64,000 nt of DNA from Mycolicibacterium moriokaense (GTDB lineage: Bacteria > Actinomycetota > Actinomycetes > Mycobacteriales > Mycobacteriaceae): assembly GCF_003347205.1 (NCBI RefSeq), contig NZ_QQBJ01000003.1, positions 186,001-250,000 on the forward strand, in the 5' to 3' direction. A program made the position numbers and the translations under genes. This document shows positions 17,490 through 25,825 of this stretch, one piece after another. The notes under the pieces are model-generated. The model was not told the DNA's origin. It worked only from the letters and a program-made list of their open reading frames with translations, and made no database searches. The stretch's first letter is position 1, and each line of letters begins with the position of its first letter.

Positions 17490-18949
17490 GCGGGCATCCC
17501 GATGGCCTTCGGCTCCATGTATCGATGCAGTCCAGGTAGTCCGCCGCCCTCGCGCCCTAGCCCGCTCTGCTTGAACCCGCCGAACGGTGCGTCACCCGGT
17601 ATGCAGCCGTTCACGGCGATCTGGCCGGTGCGGACGCGGCGCGCGACGGACACCGCCCGGTCGACGTCGGTCCCCCAAACCGCGCCCGACAACCCGTACT
17701 GGGAATTGTTCGCGATCGCCACCGCGTCGTCGTCGCCGCCGTGGCGCAGCACCGTCAACACCGGGCCGAACACTTCCTCCTGCGCGATCCGGGAGTCGGG
17801 GTGAACCTCGGTCAGAATCGTTGGCTCGTAGAAGAACCCGGCGTCGCGGCCGGGTGGTCGCCGCCCGCCGACGACCAGCGTCGCGCCGTCGCCGAGGGCG
17901 CCAGCGACGTGCGCTTCGACGCGCCCGCGCTGCTGCGCGCTGATCAGCGGCCCCATCTGCACGTCCGGATCGCGCGGATCGCCCACCCGCACTGCCCGCG
18001 CGGCGTCGGCCAGCGCTGCGACGACGTCATCGTGGAGTCGGTCGGGTACAAGCAGCCGGCTCTGCAGTATGCAGGCCTGTCCGGAGTGCAGTGAACACCC
18101 GTCGAACAGGATCCGTTGCACCAGTTCGTCGGTCACCTCGACGTCGTCGAGCAGGATCACCGCCGACTTGCCGCCGCACTCCAGCAGGATCCGCTTCATC
18201 GTGGCGCCCGCGGTCGACATCACGTCCCTGCCGACCGCCGAGCTGCCGGTGAAGCTGACCATGTCGACGCGAGGGTCGGTGGTCATGAGCTTGCCGGCGT
18301 CGATGCCGCTGGGCGTGACGACGTTGACCACACCCGGCGGAATGTCGGTGTGCTGGTCGATGATCCGGGCCAGCGCAAGCCCGGCGAGTGGTGTCAGCGG
18401 TGACGGTTTGAGAACGACGGTGTTGCCCGCGGCCAGCGCGTTGGTCACCTTCATCACGTTGAGGCTGTGCGGGAAGTTCCACGGCGTCAGCACCGACACG
18501 ACGCCGACAGGTTCGTGGCGCAACACCGTGGTGCCCGCGGACCCGTAGGCGTCGAGGGGTTGGTCGGACAGTTGCGCGGCCAGTTCGCCGGCGTGCAACG
18601 CCATGAACGCCGGGCCGTCGACCTGGATCAGCCGCTCGTTGGCCGTGCACCCCCACTCGACCTGGGACAGGGCGAAGAAGTCGTCGGCGTACTCCAACAA
18701 CGCGTTGCCCAACTGGCCGAGGCAGCGGGCCCGTTCCTCGGGTGTCGCGTTCGACCACGGCCCGTCGTCGAACGCCCGCCGGGCGGCGCCGACGGCGGCG
18801 TCGATGTCGGCGAGGTCTGCGTCGGGGGCGTCGGCGATGTGCTCCTCGGTGGTCGGCGAGATGTCGTCGTAGCGCCCGGCACGCGGCGCCACCCAGTCCC
18901 CGCCGATGTAGAGCGAGTAGTCGTCGACGAGACGAAGTGGATCAGCCAT
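17486..18949 (-). CDS. NAD(P)+-dependent aldehyde dehydrogenase
   Basis: 487 aa ALDH superfamily enzyme. The cofactor site TPWNFPHSLNVMKVTNALAAGNTVVLKPSP is near residue 155, the catalytic Glu in LLECGGKSAV near 255 and the catalytic Cys in HSGQACILQSR near 290. EEVFGPVLTVLRH and the C-terminal NGCIPGDAPFGGFKQSGLGREGG are intact. It oxidises an aldehyde to a carboxylate in the cytosol. As first gene of the ALDH-CoA-transferase pair, divergent from the P450 operon, it would take the aldehyde produced after P450 hydroxylation of a methyl group to the acid that is then CoA-activated (inference). Full length for the family. Confidence 0.93.
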   Translation of the reverse strand: MADPLRLVDDYSLYIGGDWVAPRAGRYDDISPTTEEHIADAPDADLADIDAAVGAARRAFDDGPWSNATPEERARCLGQLGNALLEYADDFFALSQVEWGCTANERLIQVDGPAFMALHAGELAAQLSDQPLDAYGSAGTTVLRHEPVGVVSVLTPWNFPHSLNVMKVTNALAAGNTVVLKPSPLTPLAGLALARIIDQHTDIPPGVVNVVTPSGIDAGKLMTTDPRVDMVSFTGSSAVGRDVMSTAGATMKRILLECGGKSAVILLDDVEVTDELVQRILFDGCSLHSGQACILQSRLLVPDRLHDDVVAALADAARAVRVGDPRDPDVQMGPLISAQQRGRVEAHVAGALGDGATLVVGGRRPPGRDAGFFYEPTILTEVHPDSRIAQEEVFGPVLTVLRHGGDDDAVAIANNSQYGLSGAVWGTDVDRAVSVARRVRTGQIAVNGCIPGDAPFGGFKQSGLGREGGGLPGLHRYMEPKAIGMPA

Positions 18950-18970
18950 ACCGGCTCCTCACTGAGCTCA

Positions 18971-19002
18971 GTTGATCAACACATGGTCTACACCTGTCGG
19001 AC
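18971..19002. promoter_or_regulatory. Palindrome and half-site in the ALDH/P450 divergent region
   Basis: GTTGATCAAC at 18971-18980 is a perfect 10-bp palindrome 21 bp upstream of the ALDH start. GTCGGAC at 18996-19002 repeats the arm of the larger inverted repeat at 19061-19087. Both are candidate regulator contacts for the minus-strand pair. Confidence 0.35.
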
Positions 19003-19023
19003 CGGAGCCGTCAATCTCGGGTA

Positions 19024-19087
19024 TTGACAGCAATATTTGGGCCGGGTAGACACAGACATATCGGACATTACTGCCGATACTGTCCGA
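19024..19087 (+). promoter_or_regulatory. P450-operon promoter with downstream operator dyad
   Basis: TTGACA (19024-19029) is followed after 17 bases by TAGACA (19047-19052), a plausible -35/-10 pair with transcription starting near 19059. Directly downstream TCGGACA (19061-19067) and TGTCCGA (19081-19087) form a perfect 7-bp inverted repeat with a 13-bp spacer, well placed for a repressor roadblock. The TetR gene at the end of this operon (25210) is the obvious candidate ligand-responsive repressor. The GGAGG at 19101-19105 serves the P450 start. Confidence 0.5.
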
Positions 19088-19110
19088 CACTGACGTCCAG
19101 GGAGGCCGGG

Positions 19111-20292
19111 ATGCCTACCACGTTCCCCCTGCATTCCCCCGACTTCTTCATCGGCGATCCCTACCCGGCCTACCAGGAGTTGCGCGCCACCGAGCCGGTC
19201 TGCTGGAACGACGTGACGAAGTTCTGGGCATTGCTCAAATACGAGGACATCCGGTACGTGTCGACGAATCCGAACACGTTCTCCTCGACACAGGGCATCA
19301 CGATCCCCGACCCGGTGATGCCGAACCCGGTGCAGGAGGGCAACCTCATCTTCACCGACCCGCCGCGGCACCGACAGCTGCGCAAGCTGATCAACACCGG
19401 GTTCACCCGCCGTCAGGTGGCGCTGCTCGAGCCGAAGGTGCGCGAAATCGTCTACGGCGTGCTCGACGGCGTCCGGTCCGGATCCACCCACGAGTTCGCC
19501 GAGGAGCTGGCGGCGCCGCTGCCGACCCGGATGATCGCCGAGCTGCTCGGCGCTCCGCCCGACGACTGGGAGCAGTTTCGCCGCTGGTCGGATGCGTGCA
19601 CCGGCAATGCCGATCCCGAGATCGAGCAGGACGCGCTGGTGGCCGTCGGCGAGCTGTTCGGCTACTTCCAGGCGCTGATCGCGTCGCGGCGCACCGAGCC
19701 GCGCGACGACATGCTGTCGGTGCTGACCACCGCCGAGGTCGACGGCGCCAAGCTGACCGACGAAGACCTGCTCAACTTCGCGTTCCTGTTGCTGGTGGCC
19801 GGAAATGAGACCACCCGCAACCTGATCGCGCTCGGCACGCTTGCCCTGATCGACCATCCCGACCAGTGCAGGCAGCTTGCCGACGACCCGTCGCTGATAC
19901 CCGCCGCGGTCGAGGAGATGCTGCGCTGGACCACTCCCGTGACGCACATGGCGAGGACCGCAACCGTCGACGTGGAGATCCGCGGGCAACTGATTCGCGC
20001 CGGCGACGCGGTCGTCATGCTCTACGGTTCCGCCAACCGCGACGAGGAGATATTCGGAGCCGACGCCGAGGACTTCCGGATCACTCGACATCCCAACCCG
20101 CACATCGCGTTCGGCTGCGGCGAGCACTCCTGCGTCGGCGCCCAGCTGGCCCGGCTCGAGGCCCGGGTCTTCTTCGAGGTGCTGCTGGGGCGCTACCCCG
20201 AACTCGAACTCGTCGGCGACGTCGACCGGATGAGGGCCACCATGGTGCCCGGCGTGAAGCGGATGCCGGTGCGCCTGGGATCGGGGGGCTGA
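19111..20292 (+). CDS. Cytochrome P450
   Basis: 393 aa from the ATG at 19111, which has GGAGG five bases upstream. The I-helix motif AGNETTRN at residues 230-237 is the form found in the steroid-type CYP125/CYP142 group. The K-helix EEMLR and the heme loop FGCGEHSCVGA with the Cys ligand at residue 341 are all intact. Cytosolic, needing a ferredoxin partner not encoded nearby. It heads an operon matching the mycobacterial igr order, where CYP125 oxidises the cholesterol terminal methyl. A similar terminal-methyl hydroxylation is inferred here; the exact CYP family is not assignable by eye. Confidence 0.92.
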   Translation: MPTTFPLHSPDFFIGDPYPAYQELRATEPVCWNDVTKFWALLKYEDIRYVSTNPNTFSSTQGITIPDPVMPNPVQEGNLIFTDPPRHRQLRKLINTGFTRRQVALLEPKVREIVYGVLDGVRSGSTHEFAEELAAPLPTRMIAELLGAPPDDWEQFRRWSDACTGNADPEIEQDALVAVGELFGYFQALIASRRTEPRDDMLSVLTTAEVDGAKLTDEDLLNFAFLLLVAGNETTRNLIALGTLALIDHPDQCRQLADDPSLIPAAVEEMLRWTTPVTHMARTATVDVEIRGQLIRAGDAVVMLYGSANRDEEIFGADAEDFRITRHPNPHIAFGCGEHSCVGAQLARLEARVFFEVLLGRYPELELVGDVDRMRATMVPGVKRMPVRLGSGG

Positions 20293-20295
20293 ACG

Positions 20296-21495
20296 GTGCA
20301 CCTCGACTTCACGCCCGAACAGAAGCAACTGCGCAGCGAGATCCGTTCCGCGCTGGAGTCGGTGATGACGCCCGAGCGCATCGCGGCCGTCGCCGACCGG
20401 ATGGAGGGCGGCGACGCGGTCAAGGAGTGCGTCCGCGCGCTCGGTGACGCTCACCTGCTGGGGGTCGGCTGGCCGAAAGAGTATGGCGGACGGGGCTTCA
20501 CCGCGCTGGAGCAGTTCATCTTCTTCGAGGAGGCGCAACGGGTCAACGCGCCGATCCCGCTGGTGACACTCAACACCGTCGGGCCGACGCTGGCGGACTG
20601 CGGCACCGAGGAGCAGAAGCAGAAATATCTGCCGTCGATCCTCGACGGCACCGTCGAATTCGCGATCGGCTACTCGGAACCGTCGGCGGGTAGCGACCTG
20701 GCGTCTCTGCGCACCAGCGCCGTGCGCGACGGTGACGACTACGTCATCAACGGGCAGAAGATGTTCACCAGCGGTGCGGCATACGCCGACTACATCTGGC
20801 TGGCTGCGCGCACCGATCCAACGGTCAAGAAGCACAAGGGTATCTCGATCTTCATCGTGCCGACCTCGTCGCCAGGGTTCTCCTGGAAGCCGTTGCACAC
20901 CATGCCGGGTGTGTCGACGTTCTACACGTTCTACGACGACGTCCGCGTACCCGCGAGCGCCATCGTCGCCGGAGAGAACGAGGGTTGGCGGCTGATCACC
21001 ACGCAGTTGAACTTCGAACGCGCCGCGCTCGGCAACATGGGTGCGCTGGGGCCGCTGTTCGAGAAGACGTTGACCTGGGCGCAGACCACGGAACTCGACG
21101 GCGACCGCGTCATCGACCAGCCGTGGGTGCAGCAGGCGCTGGCCCGGGTCGAAGCGCAGGTGGCGGCCTACAAGATCATGAACCTGCGGGTCAACGCGGC
21201 GATGACGAAGGGCGCACTCGGCATGGGTGAGGCCTCGGCGGTCAAGGTGTTCGGCACCGAGTTGACCCAGCAGGTGGCCCGCGGACTGCTCGAGGTGCTC
21301 GATCGTGGCGGCGTCCGCAAGGGTGAGGACGCACCGCTGCGCGGCGCACTCGAATCCGCGTACCGCGTCGCGGTGATCAACACCTTCGGCGGCGGGGCCA
21401 ACGAGCTTCAACGCGACATCATCGCGATGGCGGGGCTGTTCATGCCGCGCGCACCACGGGACCTTCGAGCCAACCAGAACGGAGACGCGAAATGA
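20296..21495 (+). CDS. Acyl-CoA dehydrogenase, FadE29/ChsE2-like
   Basis: 399 aa, GTG start three bases after the P450 stop. LLGVGWPKEYGGRGFTALEQFIFFEEAQR, AIGYSEPSAGSDLASLRTSAVRDGDDYVINGQKMFTSGA and ITTQLNFERAALG follow the layout of FadE29 closely, and the Glu in NFER corresponds to its catalytic base. FadE29 works as an alpha2beta2 heterotetramer with FadE28; a FadE28-like partner is encoded at 22450. It would introduce a 2,3-double bond into a short alpha-methyl side-chain CoA ester, with FAD. ATGA overlap with the next gene. Confidence 0.88.
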   Translation: MHLDFTPEQKQLRSEIRSALESVMTPERIAAVADRMEGGDAVKECVRALGDAHLLGVGWPKEYGGRGFTALEQFIFFEEAQRVNAPIPLVTLNTVGPTLADCGTEEQKQKYLPSILDGTVEFAIGYSEPSAGSDLASLRTSAVRDGDDYVINGQKMFTSGAAYADYIWLAARTDPTVKKHKGISIFIVPTSSPGFSWKPLHTMPGVSTFYTFYDDVRVPASAIVAGENEGWRLITTQLNFERAALGNMGALGPLFEKTLTWAQTTELDGDRVIDQPWVQQALARVEAQVAAYKIMNLRVNAAMTKGALGMGEASAVKVFGTELTQQVARGLLEVLDRGGVRKGEDAPLRGALESAYRVAVINTFGGGANELQRDIIAMAGLFMPRAPRDLRANQNGDAK

Positions 21496-22040
21496 CCGAT
21501 AGCGAGTTCCGCGAGAAGCTGGACGCACTGATCGGTAAGCCCACGGGCGGATCCGGCAAGCCGACCGTCGCGCCGGATCCGGTGAACCAGCCGATGATCC
21601 GGCACTGGGCGCACGCGCTCGCCGACATGAACCCCGTCTATCTGGACCCCGAGTTCGCCGAGAAATCCAGGTTCGGCGGCATCGTCTCTCCTCCGGTGAT
21701 GTTGCAGGCGTGGACGATGCCGGCCCCCAAGATCGAGGGCATCGCCGAACGGGGCGGGGTGCCGATCGAGATGGATGCGAGCAAGAATCCCGCTGCGTTC
21801 ATCGAAGAGGCCGGCTACACCGGCATCGTGGCGACCAACTCCGAGTTCGAGATCGAACGCTATCCGCGGCTCGGCGACGTGATCTCGGTGACGCAGGAGT
21901 TCGAGTCCATCTCCGACGAGAAGAAGACGTCGCTGGGCACCGGGCATTTCGTCACCTGGCTGTCGACCTACACCGACCAGAACGGCGACGTGCTGGGTCG
22001 GCAGCGCTTCCGCGTCTTCCGGTTCAAGGCGAACGCCTGA
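21492..22040 (+). CDS. MaoC-like hydratase subunit, ChsH2 N-terminal-domain-like
   Basis: 182 aa hot-dog protein. PMIRHWAHALADMNPVYLDPEFAEKSRFGGIVSPPVMLQAWTM (residues ~34-76) is the MaoC substrate region, but the catalytic His of the D-x-x-P-x-H motif is Tyr (DMNPVYLD). ChsH2 of M. tuberculosis is likewise the non-catalytic half of a heteromeric hydratase, but there this domain is fused to a DUF35 domain. Here the DUF35 part is a separate gene starting inside the stop codon of this one. Partner for catalysis: the ChsH1-like protein at 23559. Confidence 0.85.
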   Translation: MTDSEFREKLDALIGKPTGGSGKPTVAPDPVNQPMIRHWAHALADMNPVYLDPEFAEKSRFGGIVSPPVMLQAWTMPAPKIEGIAERGGVPIEMDASKNPAAFIEEAGYTGIVATNSEFEIERYPRLGDVISVTQEFESISDEKKTSLGTGHFVTWLSTYTDQNGDVLGRQRFRVFRFKANA

Positions 22041-22450
22041 TGGCGACCCGACTGGCGCCCGCGATCAGCCCGGACAGCGAGTTCTTCTGGAACGGGTTGC
22101 GCGAGCACAAGTTGCTGATCCAGCGATGTGCGTCGTGTCACGCGGTGAGGCATCCGGCCAGGCCGATGTGCCCGGCATGCAACTCTCTGGACTGGGAGAC
22201 GATCGAATCCACCGGCCGCGGGACGGTGTACAGCTACGTGATGCCGCAGCACCCGCCGATGCCGCTGATGGCGTACCCGTACATCGTCGCGCTGGTCGAA
22301 CTCGACGAGGGGGTGCGGCTGGTGTCGAACCTGTGCGACATCGCGCCGTCCGACGTCGAAGTCGGCATGCCCGTCGAGGTCTTCTACGAGACGTTCGACA
22401 CGCTCGACGGCAATGACCTTGTCCTGCATCAGTTCCGGCCGGTCGCCTGA
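22040..22450 (+). CDS. Stand-alone DUF35 / Zn-ribbon OB-fold protein (ChsH2 C-domain-like)
   Basis: 136 aa. The rubredoxin-like zinc ribbon CASCHAVRHPARPMCPAC (residues ~31-48) is followed by an OB-fold: GRGTVYSYVMPQHPPMP, YIVALVELDEGVRLVSNL, VGMPVEVFYE. In the cholesterol pathway this domain of ChsH2 docks onto the Ltp2 aldolase and is required for retro-aldol cleavage (established for the family). Here it is its own protein, in the same operon as an Ltp2-like thiolase. It overlaps both neighbours by one base (TGATG), so strict translational coupling is expected. Confidence 0.87.
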   Translation: MATRLAPAISPDSEFFWNGLREHKLLIQRCASCHAVRHPARPMCPACNSLDWETIESTGRGTVYSYVMPQHPPMPLMAYPYIVALVELDEGVRLVSNLCDIAPSDVEVGMPVEVFYETFDTLDGNDLVLHQFRPVA

Positions 22451-23562
22451 TGGACTTCACCTTCACCGAGGACCAGGAGACGATCGCCAAGGTCGCGCGG
22501 CAGCTCTTCGAACACCGAGCCTCCCCTGAGCACCTCACCGAACTCGAAGCGGGCGACGTGCGATACGACGTCGGTCTGTGGCGCGAACTGGCGACCGCGG
22601 ACCTGCTCGGAATCTCGCTACCCGAGAGCGTAGGCGGCAGCGGGCAGGGCTTCGTCGAACTCGCGCAGCTGCTCACCGAGGTGGGCTGGAGCGTGGCTCC
22701 GGTCCCGGCATACGCCACGCTTCTGCTCGGCGCCGACACCATCGCGCGCTACGGCGATGACACGCAACGGAATCGGTACCTGCCCGGGGTCGTCGACGGG
22801 TCCAGGCTGCTGACGGCGGGTCTGGCCGAACCCGGCCGTTCCGATGTGACGCGACCGGCGACCGCGGCGCGTCGCGACGGCGACGGCTGGCGCCTCGACG
22901 GCACCAAGGAGTTGGTGCCCGCGGCACAACTGGCTGACACGATCCTGGTGCCCGCCTCGCTCGACGGCGGCGACGTCGGTGTCTTCCTGCTCGATGCGGG
23001 TACCGCCGGCGTCGAGATCCGGTCGACGGTGACGACCAACGGTGAACCGCACGCCGATGTGGTCCTCGACGGTGCCGTCGCGTTTGACCGGTTGCCCGGC
23101 GACGGCGGCGAGATCCTCGAATCGCTCTACGCCCGTGCTCTTGTCGGGCTGTGCGCGATCCAACTCGGAGTGACCGAGCGCGCGCTCAAACTGGCCGCGT
23201 CGTACACCACCGAACGCGAACAGTTCGGCAGGCCGATTGGCAGCTTCCAGGCCGTGCAACAGCGGATGGCCGACGCCTTCATCGACGTTGAGGCCATCCG
23301 GTGGACCATGTGGCAGGCGGCATGGGCGCTCGACCAGGGCGGCCCGCCGGGACGAGAGGCCGCGATCGCCAAGTTCTGGGCGGCCGACGCCGGCGCGCGG
23401 GTCGCGGCAACCGCCCAACAGGTGCACGGCGGAATCGGCATCGATACCACCTATCCCCTGTTCCGGTATTTCCTGTGGGCCAAGCACAACGAGTTGACGC
23501 TCGGTTCGGCCGCGGCCCAGTTGGTGCGCCTCGGCGCGTCGTATACGGAGGTAGACCAATGA
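22450..23562 (+). CDS. Acyl-CoA dehydrogenase, FadE28/ChsE1-like
   Basis: 370 aa. It begins MDFTFTEDQETIAKVARQLFEHRA, has the shortened N-domain of FadE28 (DLLGISLPESVGGSGQGFVELAQLLTEVGWSVAPVPAYAT), then YTTEREQFGRPIGSFQAVQQRMAD and the HGGIGIDTTYPLFRYFLWAKH C-terminal FAD/acyl loop. FadE28-type chains pair with FadE29-type chains and contribute FAD contacts while lacking the catalytic Glu. At the corresponding place this protein reads VGLCAIQLGVTERAL, so a non-catalytic role is likely (inference). One-base overlap with the DUF35 stop; ATGA overlap with the hydratase gene. Confidence 0.87.
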   Translation: MDFTFTEDQETIAKVARQLFEHRASPEHLTELEAGDVRYDVGLWRELATADLLGISLPESVGGSGQGFVELAQLLTEVGWSVAPVPAYATLLLGADTIARYGDDTQRNRYLPGVVDGSRLLTAGLAEPGRSDVTRPATAARRDGDGWRLDGTKELVPAAQLADTILVPASLDGGDVGVFLLDAGTAGVEIRSTVTTNGEPHADVVLDGAVAFDRLPGDGGEILESLYARALVGLCAIQLGVTERALKLAASYTTEREQFGRPIGSFQAVQQRMADAFIDVEAIRWTMWQAAWALDQGGPPGREAAIAKFWAADAGARVAATAQQVHGGIGIDTTYPLFRYFLWAKHNELTLGSAAAQLVRLGASYTEVDQ

Positions 23563-24044
23563 CCAGCACCGCATTCCGCACCACGACACTGGACTGGCGC
23601 GGCATCAACGTCGGCGACGAGGTCGCGCCGCTCGAGATCCCGGTCACCGCAACGGTCATTGTGGCGGGCGCGATCGCGTCACGCGACTTCATGCCGGTGC
23701 ACCACGACCCGGAGTTCGCGAAGAAGCAGGGCTCGCCGAGCATGTTCATGAACATTCTGACCACCAACGGACTGTGTGTGAAGTTCCTGACCGATTGGGC
23801 GGGACCGGAGGCGATGGTGAAGAGGCTGGCGATCCGGTTGGGCGTGCCCGCGTTCCCGAACGATCCGCTGCGGTTCACCGGCACCGTCACGAAGGTGTCC
23901 GAGGGCGGCGACGGCGAGGGCCTGGTCGAGGTCGAGTTCAGGGGCAGCAACAGCCTGGGGGACCACGTGTCGGGGACGGCGACGGTCAGCCTGCTTTCGC
24001 CCACGCGAGGAGCACAGAACACCTCGGTGCGGGTCGGCGGATGA
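23559..24044 (+). CDS. MaoC-like hydratase, ChsH1-like catalytic subunit
   Basis: 161 aa hot-dog protein. The catalytic motif is intact at SRDFMPVHHDPEFAKKQG (residues ~43-60), with Asp and His spaced as in R-hydratases and ChsH1. SMFMNILTTNGLCVKFLTDW forms the central helix and LRFTGTVTKVSE the final strands. With the ChsH2-like chain at 21492 it would hydrate an enoyl-CoA to the beta-hydroxyacyl-CoA that the Ltp2-like enzyme cleaves. Overlaps neighbours at both ends by ATGA. Confidence 0.88.
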   Translation: MTSTAFRTTTLDWRGINVGDEVAPLEIPVTATVIVAGAIASRDFMPVHHDPEFAKKQGSPSMFMNILTTNGLCVKFLTDWAGPEAMVKRLAIRLGVPAFPNDPLRFTGTVTKVSEGGDGEGLVEVEFRGSNSLGDHVSGTATVSLLSPTRGAQNTSVRVGG

Positions 24045-25207
24045 GTCCGTTGCGCGGCGCGACGGCGATCGCGGGCATCGGCCAGACCGAGTTCTCCAAG
24101 GAGTCCGGTCGCAGCGAACTGCAACTCGCTTGCGAGGCAGTCAAAGCCGCCATCGACGACGCGGGTCTGCGGCCCAGCGATGTCGACGGCATGGTCACGT
24201 TCACGATGGACTCGAGCGACGAGATCGAGATCGCGCGCAACGTCGGCATCGGCGATCTGACGTTCTTCAGCCGGGTACATCACGGCGGCGGAGCGGCCGC
24301 GGGCACAGTCGTACAGGCGGCGATGGCTGTTGCGACGGGCACCGCCGATGTCGTGGTGTGCTACCGCGCGTTCAACGAGCGCTCCGGCTTCCGGTTCGGC
24401 GGCTCGACGGCGCGCCCGACCGGCGAAACTCCACTGTTCATGGCGAATTACGCGCCGTTCGGTCTGCTGACGCCCGCGGCGTGGGTGGCGCTGCACGCCC
24501 AGCGGTACATGTCGACCTACGGGGTCACCAACGCGGACTTCGGCAGGATCTCGGTCGTCGATCGCGCCCACGCGGCACGTAATCCCGACGCGTGGTTCTT
24601 CGAGCGGCCGATCACCCTCGAAGACCACCAGAACTCGCGCTGGGTCATCGAACCCGTGCTGCGACTGCTCGACTGCTGTCAGGAAAGCGACGGTGGGGTC
24701 GCGATCGTCGTCACGAGCGCCGAGCGCGCGCGCGACCTCCGGCAGCCACCCGCGGTGCTCACCGCCGCGGTGCAGGGTGCGGCCGCCGAGGGCGAGATGA
24801 TGACGAGCTACTACCGCGACGACATCACCGGGCTGCCGGAGATGGGCGTCGTCGCCGAAAAGCTCTGGCGCGACTCGGGTCTCAAGCCCACCGACATCCA
24901 GACGGCGTTCCTCTACGACCACTTCACCCCGTTCGTGTTCGCCCAGCTCGAAGAGCTGGGGTTCTGCGGACGCGGCGAGGCGAAGGACTTCGCGACCGTC
25001 GAACGGCTGTCGCTCGGCGGCGAGTTGCCGATCAACACCAACGGCGGCCTGCTCGGTGAGGCCTACATCCACGGCATGAACGGCATCACCGAGGGAGTGC
25101 GCCAGGTCCGCGGCACGTCCTACAACCAGGTCGACCACGTCGAGCACGTGCTGGTCACCTCCGGGACGGGCGTTCCGACCAGCGCATTGATTCTGGCGAC
25201 GGACTGA
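24041..25207 (+). CDS. Ltp2-like thiolase-fold aldolase (SCP-x/lipid-transfer family)
   Basis: 388 aa. The start ATG at 24041 overlaps the hydratase stop. ATAIAGIGQTEFSKESGRSELQLACEAVKAAIDDAGLRPSDVDGMV is the typical thiolase-like N-terminus of Ltp2/SCP-x proteins. HHGGGAAAGTVVQAAMAVATG replaces the nucleophilic-Cys loop, and NTNGGLLGEAYIHGMNGITEGVRQVRGT carries the C-terminal catalytic region with HG. Ltp2 cleaves a tertiary beta-hydroxyacyl-CoA by retro-aldol reaction, releasing propionyl- or acetyl-CoA and a ketone. Together with the DUF35 protein at 22040 it would end the side-chain pathway. Substrate not known. Confidence 0.87.
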   Translation: MSPLRGATAIAGIGQTEFSKESGRSELQLACEAVKAAIDDAGLRPSDVDGMVTFTMDSSDEIEIARNVGIGDLTFFSRVHHGGGAAAGTVVQAAMAVATGTADVVVCYRAFNERSGFRFGGSTARPTGETPLFMANYAPFGLLTPAAWVALHAQRYMSTYGVTNADFGRISVVDRAHAARNPDAWFFERPITLEDHQNSRWVIEPVLRLLDCCQESDGGVAIVVTSAERARDLRQPPAVLTAAVQGAAAEGEMMTSYYRDDITGLPEMGVVAEKLWRDSGLKPTDIQTAFLYDHFTPFVFAQLEELGFCGRGEAKDFATVERLSLGGELPINTNGGLLGEAYIHGMNGITEGVRQVRGTSYNQVDHVEHVLVTSGTGVPTSALILATD

Positions 25208-25209
25208 TC

Positions 25210-25815
25210 ATGATGACGTCCGCATCGACCGCGACCGATACCCGCGAGCTGATCGTCGAGTCCGCGTTCGACTGCTTCCGTCGACACGGCCTGGACAGGA
25301 CGACCGTCGTGGACATCGCCCGGGCGGCCGACGTGTCCCGCAGCACGGTGTACGAGTACTTCCGCGACAAGGCCGAGATCGTCGAGGCCTGCGCCGAGAG
25401 CGCGTCGCAGAAGTTCTACCGCGAGATGGCCAAGGCGATGCGCAAAGGCGAAACCCTGGAGGACCAACTGGTTCTCGCGGGTGTGTTCGTGACGAAGGCC
25501 CGCCGCGTCATCGAGCCGGAAGACTACTTCGACGAGGACGAGGTGAGCCTGCTGCTCACCAAGAACGCGGCGGTGCTGCTGCGTGAGTGCGGCGAGTTCC
25601 TGGCGCCCTATCTGGCCGCGGCGAAGCTCACCGGCGAGGTGCGCAAGGACCTCGATGTCGTCGCCGCCGGCGAGTGGTACGCGCGGATGCTCTTCTCGTT
25701 GTTCAGCACGCCGTCGGCGACGTTGAATCTGGACGACGCGCACGTGGTCGGCGACTTCGTGCGGTCGCACGTGGTGCGAGGCTTCGCACCCGACCGCGTC
25801 AACCGGTCACGCTGA
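25210..25815 (+). CDS. TetR-family regulator at the end of the igr-like operon
   Basis: 201 aa. The N-terminal HTH is clear: RELIVESAFDCFRRHGLDRTTVVDIARAADVSRSTVYEYFRDKAEIVEA (residues ~11-60). The C-terminal ligand domain is typical in size but unclassified. It starts two bases after the Ltp2-like stop (ATGATG; either ATG possible), so it is cotranscribed with the operon it presumably represses through the 19061-19087 dyad. The canonical igr operon is controlled by KstR from elsewhere, so a local TetR points to separate induction by another compound (inference). Confidence 0.9.
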   Translation: MMTSASTATDTRELIVESAFDCFRRHGLDRTTVVDIARAADVSRSTVYEYFRDKAEIVEACAESASQKFYREMAKAMRKGETLEDQLVLAGVFVTKARRVIEPEDYFDEDEVSLLLTKNAAVLLRECGEFLAPYLAAAKLTGEVRKDLDVVAAGEWYARMLFSLFSTPSATLNLDDAHVVGDFVRSHVVRGFAPDRVNRSR

Positions 25816-25825
25816 GCCTTCACGC

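Noticed and set aside
18988-21528. Very long open frame on the minus strand opposite the P450 and FadE genes
   Set aside because: It is antisense to two clear enzymes, has Arg/Gly/His-rich low-complexity composition and no family motif. High GC third positions keep such frames open by chance.
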